From assembly GCF_027595985.1 (NCBI RefSeq), contig NC_073306.1, positions 194,015,000-194,078,999 on the forward strand: a DNA stretch of 64,000 nt, read 5' to 3'. Source of the DNA: Sorex araneus (taxonomy: Eukaryota > Chordata > Mammalia > Eulipotyphla > Soricidae). The position numbers and the translations under genes are program-made. Below are positions 11,543-23,332 of this stretch, piece after piece; the first letter of the stretch is position 1, and the number at the start of each line of letters is the position of its first letter. The notes below the pieces were generated by a model that was not told the origin of the DNA, ran no database searches, and was given only the letters and a program-made list of their open reading frames with translations.

Positions 11543-14500
11543 ATATGACTTTTTTGCATGGTGTTAGGTAGAGGAGGTCTGAGCCCATTTGTTTTGCAGG
11601 TACCTGTCCAGTTTTGCCAGCACCATTTGTTAAAAAGGCTTTCCTAGCTCTACTTCACTTTTCTTGATCCCTTATTAAAGATTAGATAATCATATATTTG
11701 AGGGTGTGTCTAAGGATATTCCACCCTGTTCCATTGGACTGTGACTCTGCCTTTGTTCCATTACCATGTTATTTTACTTATTACCACTTTGTAGTAGAGT
11801 TTAAGGTTGGGGAAGGTGATGTCTCCTATCTTCTTTTTCCCAAGAATTGCTAATCTATTTATGGGAATTTGTTGTTCCATATCATATCCATATATTCAAG
11901 AGTGTTTGCTCCATTTCTTTGAATAATGTCATGCGTATTCTTACAGGGATCACATTGAATCCGTATAATGCTTTGGGGAGTATTGCCATTTTGACAATGT
12001 TAATTCTCCCAATCTATGAGCACGGGATGTGTTTCCATTTCCTCCTGTCTTTTTTTATTTTGTGAAGTAGTGTTTTGTAGTTTTCTTGTACAGATCCTTT
12101 AACTTCTTACTTAATCTGATTCCGAGGTACTTGATTTTCTGAGGCAAGATTTTGAACAGGATTGCTTTTTTCATATCGCTTTCCTCTTTCTCATTCTTTG
12201 TGTACAGGAAAGCCATGGACTTTTGGGTATTGAATTAATAGCTTGCTACTTTACTATACAACTCTATAGTTTCTAGGAGTTTCTTGGGAGAGGTTTTAGG
12301 GTTCTCTAAATATAGTATCATATCACCTGCAAATAGTGAGAGCTTAATTTTATCCTTTCCTACCTGGATGCCCTTAATATCTTTTTCATGCCTAACCGTA
12401 ACAGCTATTGCAAGTACTTCCAGTACTATATTGAACAGAAGTGGTGAGAGTGGGGAACTTTGTCTGATCCTTGATCTTAGAGGGAAGGTTCTTATTTTTC
12501 CCCCATTGGGGATAATGCTTGTCATAGGCTTGTGGTAGATGACTTTGACTCTATTGAGGAAAATTCTTTCAAAACCCATTTTGGTGGGAGTTTTCATCAT
12601 AAATGGTGCTGGATCTTGTCAAATGCCTTCAATGCATCTATTGATATGATCATATGTGTTTTACCATTTCTTTTGTTGATGTGACAAATTATGTTGATTG
12701 ATTTCTGAATGTTAAACCATCCTTGCATCCCCGGGATGAATCCCACTTGGTTGTGGTGTATGATCTTTTTGATGAATTGTTGGATTCTATTTGCTAATAT
12801 CTTTTGAGGATCTTCGCATCTGTGTTCATTAGGGATACTAGTCTGTAGTTTTCTTTTTTAATGGTGTCTTTGTTTTCTTTTGGTATTAGGGAGATATGTG
12901 TCTCTTAAAAGCTGTTATGGAGAGTTCTATTTCTCCAATTTCCTGGAAAAACTTGAAAAGAACTGGCAATAGTTCCTCTTTAAATGTTTGGAAGAATTTG
13001 CTAGTGAATCCATCTGGACCTGGGCTTTTGTTTGAGAAGAATTTTGATGAAAGTTTCAATTTCCTTGATAGTGATAGGTCTATTCAGATATTCCAAGTCT
13101 TCTTGGTTCAGTGTTGGGAGGTTATAGGAGTCCAGGAATTTATCCATTTCTTCAAGCTTCTCTTGTTTCATCATGGCATACAGACTTTCGAAGTAGCCTC
13201 TGGTGATCTTTTCAATTTCTTTTGTTTCTGTTGTGATGTCCACTTTTCATTTCTGATTTAGTTTGTTAGGGTTTTCCCTCTCTCTTTCTTTGTGAGTCTT
13301 GCTAGTAGTTTATCAGTCTTGTTTATTTTCTCAAAGAACCAGCTCTTTGTTTCATTGATCTTTTGGATTGTTTTTCTGTGTTTACATGTCATTAATTTCT
13401 GCTCTAGGTTTTGTTATTTCTTTCCTTCTGCCTGGTGTGAGTTACTTTTGTTGGTCATTTTCTAAGATCTTGAGCTGTGAAATCAAGTTATCTATGTGGG
13501 CCCTTTCTTTATTTCTGAGAAACTCTTGCAGTGCTATAAATTTTCTCATTAATACAGCTTTAGCTGTTTCCCATAGGTTCTGATAACTCATATCTTTGTT
13601 CTCATTTGTTTCCAGGTATCTTTAGCTTCTTCCTTGATTTCCTTCCCAACCCACTAGTTCTTCAATATCGAGTTGTTTAATTTCCAGGTGTTTGGTTTGG
13701 TTCTCCGCATCTGTGTGTGATTAACTTCTATCTTCAGTGCATTGTGCTCTGAAGAGATAGTTGATACAATTTCTAGCTTCCTGATTCTATTGAGGTATGT
13801 TTTGTGACCCAGAACATGATCTATTTTGGAAAATGTTTTGTGTGCACTGAAAAAAAGATGTGTTTTTTTTCTTTTGGGGATGTAAAGTCCTGTGTAGATT
13901 TATTAGCCCTCTCTCTTCTATCTCTTCCTTCAATGCCAGTGTTCCTTGCTGAGTTTTATTCTTGTTGATCTATCTAGAGGCAAGAAGGTGGTATTGAAGT
14001 CTTCAATTACTATTGTGTTACTAGTAATGTCGTCCTTAAAATATGTTAGTAGTTGTTATAAGTATTTAGCTGGTCCCTCATGCGATGTGTATACACATAG
14101 GAGTATGATTTCTTCCTGTTGTATATATCTCTTGATTAATTAAAAAATGGCCTTCATTGAACCTCCTAATCTTTTTAAACCTGAAATCTATGTTGTCGGA
14201 TACTAGTTTGGCTACCCCCTCTCTTTTGAGAGAGTTGTTTGCTTGCAGGATTGTTTTTCATCCTTTGACTTTGAGTCTGTGTTTGCTTTGACTGTTGAGA
14301 TGTGTTTCTTGTACACAGCAGAATATTAGGTTCATTTTTTTTAATCCACTTTGCCACTATGTGTCTCTTAATTGGCTAATTTTGATCATTGATATTGAGA
14401 GAGATTATTGTCATGGGGTTTTGTGCCGTCTTTCTGTATGGGTTTGTTGTGCTTGTAAGGATTTTTCTTGTCTTACAGGAGCCCCTTCATTCCTTCTTTT

Positions 14501-15223
14501 AAGTTTGGTTTTGAGTTTATGAAGTTCCTGAGCTGTTGTATTTCTGTGAAATAGTGTATTGTTCCTTCGAGTTTTAGTGAAAGTTTAGCTGGATAAAGTA
14601 TTCTTGGTAAGGTGTTCATTTCATTGAGTTTTTTCATTATATCTCACCATTGTCTTTGGGCTTAGAGTGTTTCCATTGATAGGTCTAGTATAAATCTAAG
14701 GGGTGTTCCTATGTATGTGATTTCCTTCTTTGGCCTTGCTGCTTGCAGTACCTTGTCTTTCTCCATGGCATCCATCATTCGACTATGATATGCCTTGGAG
14801 TCTTTTTATTAGGGTCTCTTTTAGCTGGCACCCTTCAGGCTCCTTGGATCTGGATGCTCGCATTCTCTGGATGCTCACATTCTCGAGCTCTAAAGGCTTC
14901 TCAACAATGATATCTTTAACTATGGCTTTTTCATTGGGGTTGCTTCCCTTTTCTTCAGGTACTCTGATGATTCTTACATTGTTCCTCTTGAGATCATCCC
15001 CTAGAACTCTCATTTGCCCTAGAGCTATTTTGAGGTGTTTAGCCATTGTTTGTTGTTGCCTATAAGCTTTCTGCAACTCATCTTCAAGCTCACTAATTTT
15101 GTCTTTGGCTGTTGCCATTCTACTGTTGAGGGTACCCACTGAGTTTTTTATTTCATCTACGAAACCTTTATCCATGACACTTCCGTCTGTAGCTTTCTAA
15201 TTTCTGTTCTCATTTCTTCCTGT

Positions 15224-15403
15224 ATTGGGCTGGAGCGTTAACACAGCAGGTAGGGCGTTTGCCTTGCATGCTGCTCACCTGGATTTGATTACTCTGCCCC
15301 TCTCAGAGAGCCCGGCAAGCTACCGAAAGTATCTTGCCCCCATAGCAAAGTCTGGCACACTACTAGTGGCGTATTTCAATATGCCAAAACCAGTTACAAC
15401 AAG
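15224..15403 (+). mobile_element. SOR SINE, long form, 3'-truncated
   Basis: The head 'gggctggagcgttaacacag' and the middle 'agcccggcaagctaccgaaa' are present. Homology stops after 'caaaaccagttacaacaagt', before the usual tail. Confidence 0.85.
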
Positions 15404-15779
15404 TCTGTGGGGGACGGGAGGAAGGTGGGGGGGGTGTGAGGTGGAGACTCCTATTTGGGAGGATTTAGTTTGAGAGAATTTGAACAAGGACTTGAGTACA
15501 TCTGCTGCCTGAGTTCATGTTCTGTCCAAGGACATATATTGCTGCCTCATGTATAGTGCTCATGCACATGTCACCTGCATCTCTGCTCTTGATATGTGGA
15601 CTTCTCTACTTTAACACCAAGATATATACCAGCTCTATCCATACCGGAACAGCCTATTTACTCACTTGAGCACATATCGTACCTTACTTCTTTTTTTTTT
15701 TTTTACCTCTGTTGATTTACTACCAAATTTCTTATACTACACTGTTTGTCTCCTCCTGTAATTCATTTCTGAGAGGAAA
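15404..15779. other. Unassigned sequence
   Basis: A G-rich stretch (15410-15450) and a poly-T run (15690-15705), but no recognisable gene or repeat family. It lies between the L1/SINE block and the second gag-like remnant. Confidence 0.4.
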
Positions 15780-16850
15780 AGGCAATGGACTGGAAAGTCC
15801 TGGGTAAAGGCTAGTACAGACATTTCTGGAAAGAGCCATTCATGCCTACAACCTGATTCCCTGGCTCCCCAAGTAATTGGGTAGTAATGATCAACTGCCA
15901 TGCCATGCAGAACAAGTGGACGTTAGGTACAGCTTGACAGCTACTCTTAGAGGCTGCTGGCATGTGAATTTTGTGCCAAGTAAAGATTCATAACAGACTT
16001 TCACCAATCCTTCATTTTTCCATGTGTTTGCATGATGTGAGTGATGAGAGGGAACGTCTCAGATTTCGTACTTGAGGTTGTTACCTCTCTCTTCCACACA
16101 ATCTATATATCACACAAAGACATACAAGCAATAAATTGCCACGGTTAGGCAGGACTCTATTCATTTTACATGGACTTTATTAAGAAATTACAGGAAACTA
16201 TTGAAAGGAAGATAGAGAGTTAAGAAGCATCTGATAGGTTAATTTTTTCATCTACTATGGCGGAGTGATAGCACAGTACGTAGGACATTTGCCTTGCACG
16301 TGGCCGTGGCTGGCCCAGGTTTGATTCCTTTGTCCCTCTTGGAGAGCCCTGCAAGCTACTGAGAGTATTCCACCACATGACAGAGCCTGGCAAGCTACAT
16401 GGGGCATATTCAAAATGCCAAAAATAGTAACAACAAGTCTCACAATGGAGACGTTACTGGTGCCCGCTTGAGCAAATAGATGAACAATGGGATGGCAGTG
16501 CTACAGTGCTACTGCGGAAAACACCAATGGAGACTGTAGTCCTTCTAAGAAGAATCGTCCTCTGTGAAGGAGATATTATGGGGACAATGTCAGATTATAT
16601 TAAGACTTGTCAGAATGTGGGAACTAAAATCACAAGGCTCAGTTCCTGGCAGTAGCAATAAAAGAGTTCACAATATTACATCTACCAGCTGAGGAACAAA
16701 ATATTCCAGACCAAATTGGCAAAGAAAATAAGATTTACACTACAACAAAGTATTCTCTCCAAAGCAGTGAGATGAATTAAATTTTGAAATATCTAGCCAA
16801 AATCAGTTGGGACTCATGATTACTCCAGAATTTATGAAAATTAGTGACAA
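15780..16850 (+). pseudogene. Degraded endogenous retrovirus remnant, copy 2 (interrupted by SINE)
   Basis: Collinear with 4080-4830: 'tggactttattaagaaatta', 'aatcagttgggact' and 'accagctgaggaacaaa' recur. It is more decayed than copy 1, with no useful open frame, and is split by a SOR SINE at 16258-16515. Both copies follow a copy of the same direct repeat, so the pair arose by duplication or by two insertions of one family. Confidence 0.55.
16258..16515 (+). mobile_element. SOR SINE, long (RTE-tail) form
   Basis: 'ggcggagtgatagcacagta' head, 'gccctgcaagctactgagag' middle and 'gcaaatagatgaacaatggg' tail with cagtgctacagtg. Inserted in the gag-like remnant between 'catctactatgg' and 'aacaccaatgg'. 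Confidence 0.88.
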
Positions 16851-17185
16851 CAAAATTGTATATATGCAAGAAGCATATGTACATATACACAGTCCAACAA
16901 AGTCTGGTACATATTAAATATGCTGATTTTATTAGCAGATAATAAAAAATTTTCAGTGTTTTATCTAGAAAATAATGTCTCTTCATTTTTGGTGTTGTCC
17001 TAGGATGTTGAGCATTCTTTGACCCTTGGTCTGACAAATAATGCCTTCTGCATGTTACTTTGAATGCATAGAACCATATCACAAGGAGTTGAAAGAGACA
17101 ATTGATCCGATATCAAAGATATTTTGCTTAGGAAAATCTTTAAATTCCATACAATTGGAGTTTGGCATTTTCAAGGTGCATTTTT
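16851..17185. other. Unassigned AT-rich sequence
   Basis: Nothing recognisable. The open frame on the minus strand has no domain that I know. Confidence 0.5.
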
Positions 17186-17370
17186 CTTTTTTCTTTTCTT
17201 TTGCTTTTTGGGTCATGCCCAGCAATGCTCAGGGGTTTCTCCTGGCTCTGCACACAGGAATTACTCCCAGTGGTGCTTGGGGGACCATATGGGATATCAG
17301 GCATGAGTAGAACCTGGGTCAGCCTGTGCAAGACAAACGCCATACCTGCTGTACTATTGCTCCGGCCCAA
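17186..17370 (-). mobile_element. SOR SINE, short (A-tail) form
   Basis: From 'cttttgctttttgggtcatg' to 'gtactattgctccggccc', antisense. Well conserved. Confidence 0.92.
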
Positions 17371-17374
17371 AGTT

Positions 17375-17862
17375 GCGTTTTTCAGTTGAGGAGCATGGTG
17401 ATAGACACTGCTGCAGATAAGACCTGATCTTGCAAAGTGGCCCAGAAGCAAAGCCTCACAAGAGGGAGTATCTGGGCAAAGTTGGCAAGAACTGGGTGTC
17501 AACCAGCCCCGGGTGTTTGGCCTTGAGCCTCACTCGACCTCTTAGTCACATGAGCCCTAGACACAGAAACTGTTACATATGCTTAGCAAGTCCTTATAAC
17601 TGCAGTGTCTAGCCCTGATTGGGATTGGAATAGGGCAAAGCAGAATTGGAGAGGTGATAGGCTAATGTTTAACTTTCTGTGATTGGACCATCCTCTTAAG
17701 CTGAGACTCCCTATAAAATATGTGTGTATTTGGCAATAAAGCTGCTCCTGGAGGGTGTTTCTCCATGTGCCTGTTATTCTTTGCCCCCCCTGCCCCCATC
17801 TGCCGGGACCCAGTTTGCAACGTGTCCAGGAACCACTGGGAGAAAACTGTTCTTCAACATTC
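17375..17862 (+). mobile_element. Probable LTR of an endogenous retrovirus
   Basis: A TATA-like ctataaaatatg at 17711-17722 is followed by an AATAAA at 17735-17740 and a GT-rich, then C-rich, stretch, the usual U3-R-U5 order. Two CCAAT-like boxes (gattggga, gattggacc) lie upstream. It appears to end in ...ttcaaca near 17862. The 5' edge is not clear and no target-site duplication was found. Confidence 0.55.
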
Positions 17863-17959
17863 AATAGTAGAATAATCTCCCCCACCTAACTGGGAGTAAG
17901 CGCTTGAGTTGCTTATGATTGCTACTTGAACATCTTAGGCTCCAATTAAGAATTTAAAG

Positions 17960-18722
17960 AAGGCATCATGTTTGGATGAGCCTCACATATCGGGAAGCCA
18001 GTGGAGGAACCCAGGTGCTCAGGATCCGGGGCTGAGATCTCCAAGGCTGCTCGGATCAGGACTGAACCTCTTCCACCCAGAGCCCCCATTTTCCAGTAGC
18101 TAGGCAGTCACACCCAGAGACTGAAATCCCATCAATGGCCAACATCCAGAGACTATAAAACCAAGTTCCCGGAAAAGAGTGACACAGTCTATTGCCCCTT
18201 CGCCTGACTGTGTTCACCGGGGCCCTTTGGAGAGGACAGGTTGCATTTCTCACCCCCCCAGCAGAGCCTCAACACTTGAGGACCTCTGAAACCCAGCCAC
18301 GGCCATGCTCAGGGCCACTCTCCACATGTTCGGACATCTAACAGCCTAGTTCTCCCTCTTGGAGAACCTGACAAGCTACCGAGAGTCTATTGCCCACTTG
18401 GGAGAGCCTGGCAAGCTCCCTGTGCTGTATTCATATCCAAAATACTGTAACAGATATATACATACTTCTCAGAGAGCCTGACAAGCTACTGAGAGTATCC
18501 CGCCCACATGGCAGAGCCAGGCAAGCTACCCTTAGCGTATCGATACGCCAAAAACAGTAACAATAGGTATCATTCCCCTGACCCTGAAAGACCCTTCAAT
18601 CATTGGGAAAGACGAGTAAGGAGAGGCTGCTAAAATCACAGGGCTGAGTGTAATAGAGATGTTACTGGTGCCCGCTCGAGTAAATTGACAAACAACGGGA
18701 TGACAGTGATACAGTGACAGTG
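17960..18722 (+). mobile_element. GC-rich composite retroposon with RTE-type tail
   Basis: The body has 'gaggaacccaggtgctcagg', 'ccatcaatggccaacatcca' and 'gagactataaaaccaagttc'. Then come SOR-like repeats 'acctgacaagctaccgagag' and the tail 'gtaaattgacaaacaacggg' with cagtgatacagtgacag. One of the fullest copies here. Confidence 0.75.
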
Positions 18723-19454
18723 ATTACTCTCCCGGATGTGGTGATTATTTAAAACACCAAAGATAAACTAAATCACTGGCATGCAAGTATAGGTAAATGT
18801 ATAACTGGTATTTAGGAAATTATGATACCTCTTCATATTTAAGGCCAGCGTAGAGATCACTAGAAAGCTGACACATAATCTAGAGAGGACATATGTTATC
18901 CCAATATTAAAAATGAATAAAACTTTGGATCTTCTTAACGTGTAGGAAACTCAGACCTGAGAAAAACTTCCAGAAAATAAGGGACACATGGAATATTTAT
19001 GAGCAAAATAAATCAGTATATGAAGTTTCGCCTCCCAAGCATCTTAGTTTTCCAAATGGCAACTAAGGCAAGTTCATTTCAAGCCTTATTTCAATCATAT
19101 AAAAAGTTATAACAATGTGATAAGCATCACCTAGATTTTTTTTTTTGGTCAGAATTTGGTGTTATTCACACAAAGGAGAGATTTTCAGATAATTATAAGG
19201 CAGGAGGGTAGAAATGGGATAAACTGTGGTTTCTGAGCAGATTTAAGTCCTCTGTAAAACAGATGACTAAAGTCAGGAACTATATGTGCCTAAATTTTTA
19301 AAGTGCTCAGTGCCACGGACGCCCAGATTATTTCTCAATGGATTCACTGTAATATATTTGCAAAAAGCCTACTGCACATTGACCCATCTTAAATAGTTCT
19401 TCTCAAAACATGATAAAATTATCCAAGTCTGCACATAGCAATTTCAATAGTACT
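18723..19454. other. AT-rich sequence downstream of the UGT gene
   Basis: No gene or clear repeat seen. Confidence 0.5.
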
Positions 19455-19457
19455 GAA

Positions 19458-19640
19458 ATTAACAAGGGGCCAAAGAGATAGAATAATAGAGAACAGGAGT
19501 AAGATGTTTGCTTTGAAAGCAGCTGATCCTGATTAGATCCCCAGTTCCACATGGTCCCCAAAGCATCACAGGGAAAAATTCCTGAGCATAGAGCTGGAAG
19601 TATCCCTAAACATTGTCTGCCCCCTTCTCGGTCTGGTAGA
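19458..19640 (+). mobile_element. Old SINE, SOR-related short form
   Basis: 'aggggccaaagagatagaat' and 'cctgagcatagagctggaag' are diverged equivalents of the SOR head and body. Confidence 0.6.
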
Positions 19641-20545
19641 GTGTAATATTAACAAACACGTAATGAGCCTTCAACCAACTTTGTAGAATTTATTTGCATT
19701 TTAGAAAGGTATATATATTAAATAGAAATATAGTCTAACATATTTAAATGAAAAATTATTTCAAAATTTACAGAAAGCCAAAATCATTTGTCTCAAATAC
19801 TGAAATTTGAAATTTATTTACGCATTATTTTATTTATAAAGGGTGAAGAATACTTAATTTTTAATTTGTCAAATATAAACCTGACCTGATTTAAATTTGA
19901 ACAGTTTTGCATTCTTATGTACTATATCATATCCATAGTCAGTCAAATATGCTAATTTCTTATATCCTAGACACAATGCTTAGTTGATTAAAATTTATAG
20001 AACTTAAAAATTGGAAAGCAATATAATGATCTTCATATCAAATAAACATTTACTTTTAACAGAACTAGTCTTTTGCTTATAGCGAGAATAGATTATGAGT
20101 ATTAGTCATTTTAAATATAATTAATTGAAATTTAAAGAAATAAATTATATTTTGCCAACTTAAAATTTTATAAAATGATCATTGCTGTATCTTTTAAGAA
20201 TAATCTTTTCACCTTTAACATATTGCTGACACTCTCTGTTCTTGAGAAAAAACAATGACTTAATCTGCCTTTTTGAATTGATTAAAGTTCAAATATTGTC
20301 CACTATTATTAATGTCTTCACAATGCAGAGTACAATGACTCTCTGATCATTATCCTTTTTGTGTTCAATAGAAATGGGTAGTACTTTCCTATGCCATCAC
20401 AGATATTATTAATTTATGACTCAATCCAGTAATACTGGGTAAATAGGAAGACTTATTTTAATGCAAGACTAAATTCTGATTATCATTATAAAATTCCCCT
20501 TGTTTTTTTTTTTTTGAATTGTATGCTCAAGGGTAAACTTAAAAT
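19641..20545. other. AT-rich sequence downstream of the UGT poly(A) candidates
   Basis: No gene, RNA or recognisable repeat. Confidence 0.5.
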
Positions 20546-20574
20546 TTTATTTATAGAGTTTCTCTAATTTTATT
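20546..20574 (-). terminator. Candidate poly(A) signals for the UGT2A transcript
   Basis: Two AATAAA hexamers on the minus strand (TTTATT on plus at 20569-20574 and 20546-20551) are the first canonical signals I found downstream of the exon 6 stop. They would give a 3' UTR of roughly 360-400 nt. The local sequence is AT-rich, so chance hexamers are likely and the true cleavage site is unknown. Confidence 0.4.
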
Positions 20575-20916
20575 AAATTCAAATTGTATATTGTGTAGTT
20601 CTGGGATTCAGCATACTTTTGTCAGCATATCATTTAAGGCTAACGACAAAGAACAAGTTGATTTGATGAAAATAATGTGCATAGGATAATTAGTACACTC
20701 ATGTCAGAAAACTGAGCAAAAAAGGGTATTTTCATGTGGCAAAAGATAAAGGAAGAAGGGGTTTTCCCTGTCAATACAATCGCTGACTCGTAGAATTTAT
20801 CTTGAGGCTAAGGTGGAGAAGAATTTTGAGATAGGACTGAGAAATGTATTTTTCCTAAAGCCACGGGGCAAAGATTAATAGGATTGCAATTTCGGCCTTT
20901 ACCAGATGAGAAAGCT

Positions 20917-21196
20917 CTAGTCCCTCTTTTTCTTCTTTCCTGTCTTACCAAATTTTTTACAAGTAAACAAACAACATTTTGTGACCAAGAACAGAGCAGC
21001 TGCCACACAGGCCAGCAGGAAGCCGATCACGTCCAGAGAGTGGTACTGGACCCACGTGAGGTCATGCGCGGCTGGACGCAGGTGCTTGGCTCCTTTGTGG
21101 CGCATGACGAACTCGATCCAGAAGACCGCTCGATCCAGAGGCTTTACAGGTTGGTCGTGGTGAATCCTTGACAACCTCATAGCATTCTCTTTATAA
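20917..21196 (-). CDS. UGT2A3-like: UGT2A constant exon 6 (C-terminal domain, membrane anchor, stop)
   Basis: This last coding exon begins after acceptor ...cataccag at 21197-21198. It completes the serine codon split with exon 5 and then reads [20 protein letters not shown] and [20 protein letters not shown], hallmark UGT2 stretches. Next come a TM helix (about [20 protein letters not shown]) and a basic cytosolic tail ending KKKKRD, then TAG at 20917-20919. Lysines at -3 and -4 fit a KKXX ER-retrieval signal, as expected for a type I ER enzyme with a short cytosolic tail. The tail resembles UGT2A1/2A2 in its lysine run and UGT2A3 in LACVA and TKC. The base composition is far more GC-rich (many CpG) than the V exons. 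There is no frameshift or stop. The nearest candidate poly(A) signals lie about 345-370 bp beyond the stop. Confidence 0.95.
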
Positions 21197-21239
21197 CTGG
21201 TATGAAAAGAGAGAAATATGGGAAAGTAAAGGTTTTTAT

Positions 21240-21795
21240 TGATATATTGAGAAAAAAATGTTTTTATGTGAACTGCGCCGGGTATATAGCATTTTTAAAG
21301 TTGTAAAGAGAAGGCTGTAAATTGGATGAGGAAATGCAATGTAGTAAAGGGCGGGTGCCTACACTACCCGTGTCCTCATAGTATAAGGAGGAGAAGGACA
21401 AAGAAAAAAGTAGTGGTGGAGGGTAGAGCAGGGAGAAAATGAGAAAGTGAGCACATGGGGAACAGAGATCAGAGACATTGGTGTACTGGGACTGTGGGGG
21501 AGCGGGATAGCTATCATCCAAACCACAGACTCATCAACGCTGAAATATGGTATCTAAAGTACAACCACTAAACCATAAATTGTGCCTGTTAAGGTGGCAG
21601 ACTGAGGGTTGGGGATGGAGGGGGGCTAAGGGAGGCGGAGAAGACACAGGAACACTGATAGAGGAATTTGACAGAGGTGGTGCAATTGATTATATGCCTA
21701 ATTTATATTTATATGCCTAATACCCAACTATAAGTAAAACTCAACTTTGTAAATCATGGTTCTTTAGTTAAATAAAAAATTATATCACAATCACA
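21240..21795 (+). mobile_element. Probable old LINE 3' end
   Basis: Purine-rich 'ggaggggggctaagggaggc', 'ctttgtaaatcatggttctt' and a terminal 'aaataaaaaatt' resemble a mammalian L1/HAL1 3' UTR. It lies in the last intron, in the opposite orientation to the gene. Confidence 0.45.
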
Positions 21796-21804
21796 ATATC
21801 CTGT

Positions 21805-22432
21805 TTATCACTGATTTCTCGGCCGGGCTCAGTAACATCTCATTTCGTCCTTTCCCTGAGATCTTAGAAGTCTATCTCGACTTGGCCCTCCTAACGATGT
21901 TGCACTGGGAGCTCTTCAGGGTCAGGGGAATGAGATCCAGCTTGTTACTGGATTTTGCATATGAATACACCATGGGAAGCTTGCAAGGCTGTCCCATGGG
22001 GGCAGGAAACTCTCAGAAGATTGCCAGTTTCTCCTAGAGGGAGAAGTAGGCTAAAGACTCTCTGCTTGGGCAGAGAGTCTCTTGCCCGCATGCCTGGCTG
22101 TCTTCCCCAGGGCCCCTCGAAGGGGATGGGTTCCAGCTTCCCTCCCCACCCCAAGCAGAGCTCCTGGTGGCCAAAGACCACCGGAACCTAGCTGCAGCCA
22201 CGCTGGAGCCTCCTCTCTACATGTTCGGACAGGCCTCATGCATCAAGGTACCGGCAGAGGAACGCAGGTGTGTGTAATCCCATCAATGGCCAACATCCAG
22301 AGACTTAAAAGCAAGCTCTCAGAAGAGAGTGATGCAGAGTCTCTTGCCCGTACGCCTGGCTGTCTTCCCCGGGGCCCCTCAGAGGGGATGGACTCCAGCT
22401 TCCCTCCCCACCCCAAAAAATTATAATAAAAA
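21805..22432. mobile_element. GC-rich composite retroposon, internally inverted
   Basis: The right part (about 22078-22432) reads in plus orientation and holds about 1.4 copies of a ~260 bp unit (two 'gcctggctgtcttcccc' starts, about 259 bp apart). The left part (21810-22065) is the reverse complement of the element's 3' end as seen at 63110-63400 ('cggccgggctcagtaacatc', 'ttgttactggattttgcata'). The two halves meet head to head near 22066, as in twin-priming inversions of retroposed copies. Confidence 0.7.
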
Positions 22433-22474
22433 TAAAATTGCAAATTATGATATGACTTATTTAAATTCTTTTAA

Positions 22475-22697
22475 TAGCACAGCAGGCAGGGCATTTGCCT
22501 TGCACATTGCCCACCCAGGTTCGATCCATCCATCTCTCTCAGAGAGCACAGCAAGTAACTGAGAGTATCCCGCCTGCACGGCAGAGCCTGACAAGCTACC
22601 AGTGGTGTATTCAATATGCCAAAAACAGTAACAACAAATCTCACAATGGAAATGTTACTGGTGCCCACTCAAGCAAATTGATGAAAAATAAAAATAA
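22475..22697 (+). mobile_element. SOR SINE, long form
   Basis: 'gcacagcaggcagggcattt' head, 'gagcctgacaagctaccagt' middle. It ends in 'caagcaaattgatgaaaaat' and runs into an AT microsatellite. Confidence 0.85.
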
Positions 22698-22860
22698 ATA
22701 AATATAAATATAAATATATAAAATATAGAGATATTTAATATTTATATATAGTATAAATGGCATTTAAATTATATTATTATATATTAATATTAATATATTA
22801 TACAATACTTATATAATATATAAAATATTTATGTTTATAAATACATATAAATATAAAGCT
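22686..22860. repeat. AT-rich simple repeat (aaata/tataa type)
   Basis: Low-complexity A/T run of about 175 bp grown from the tail of the SINE before it. Confidence 0.85.
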
Positions 22861-22891
22861 ACAGTGCTTTATATATTAAAAAGAAGGTTTA

Positions 22892-23078
22892 TTTTATTTT
22901 ACTTTTTTTGCTTTTGGGGTCACACCTGGTGATGCACAGGGGTTACTCCTGTCTCTGCACTCAGGAATTATTCCTGGCAGTGCTCAGGGGACCATATAGG
23001 ATGCTGGGAATTGAACCTGGGTAAGCCACGTGCAAGGCAAACACCCTACCTGCTGTACTGTCACTCCAGCCCCTTAAT
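22892..23078 (-). mobile_element. SOR SINE, short (A-tail) form
   Basis: Antisense copy, 'ttttgcttttggggtcacac' to 'gtactgtcactccagcccc'. Confidence 0.92.
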
Positions 23079-23126
23079 AAATGTTTTAAAAAATAAAATC
23101 TTACAGTTTTAAAAAATAAGGAAGAG

Positions 23127-23291
23127 GGGCTGGAGTGATAGCACAGCGGGTAGGGCATTTGCCTTGCACGTGGCTGACCCGGGTTCGAATCCCATCATCC
23201 CATATGGTCCCCTGAGCACTGCCAGGGGTGATTCCTGAGTGCATGAGCCAGGAGTGAGCACTGTGCATCGCCGGGTGTGACCCAAAAAGCA

Positions 23292-23332
<41 letters not shown>
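23127..23332 (+). mobile_element. SOR SINE, short form, with (AAT)n tail
   Basis: A near-complete young copy from 'ggggctggagtgatagcaca' to 'gggtgtgacccaaaaagcaa', followed by about 13 AAT repeats (23293-23331). The head holds a clear RNA polymerase III B box, ggttcgaatcc. Confidence 0.95.

Larger units (their letters stand above)
8706..15222 (-). mobile_element. Long antisense L1 element (ORF1 and ORF2 remnants)
   Basis: The L1 runs right to left. An ORF1-like coiled-coil segment lies at 15175-14783 (with DEIKNSVGTLNSRM and ISELEDELQ). ORF2 reverse-transcriptase pieces lie at 13243-13001 and 12600-12235, and the ORF2 C-terminus and 3' UTR run down to a T/A-rich tail at 8708-8742. Stops and frameshifts make it inactive. 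It is interrupted by a second L1 (9784-10991) and by a SOR SINE (11370-11542). The 5' end is replaced by a SINE at 15224. Confidence 0.9.

Noticed and set aside
23160..23200. tRNA gene, because of a clear B box
   Set aside because: It is the tRNA-derived head of a SINE; the tRNA fold does not continue after the B box.
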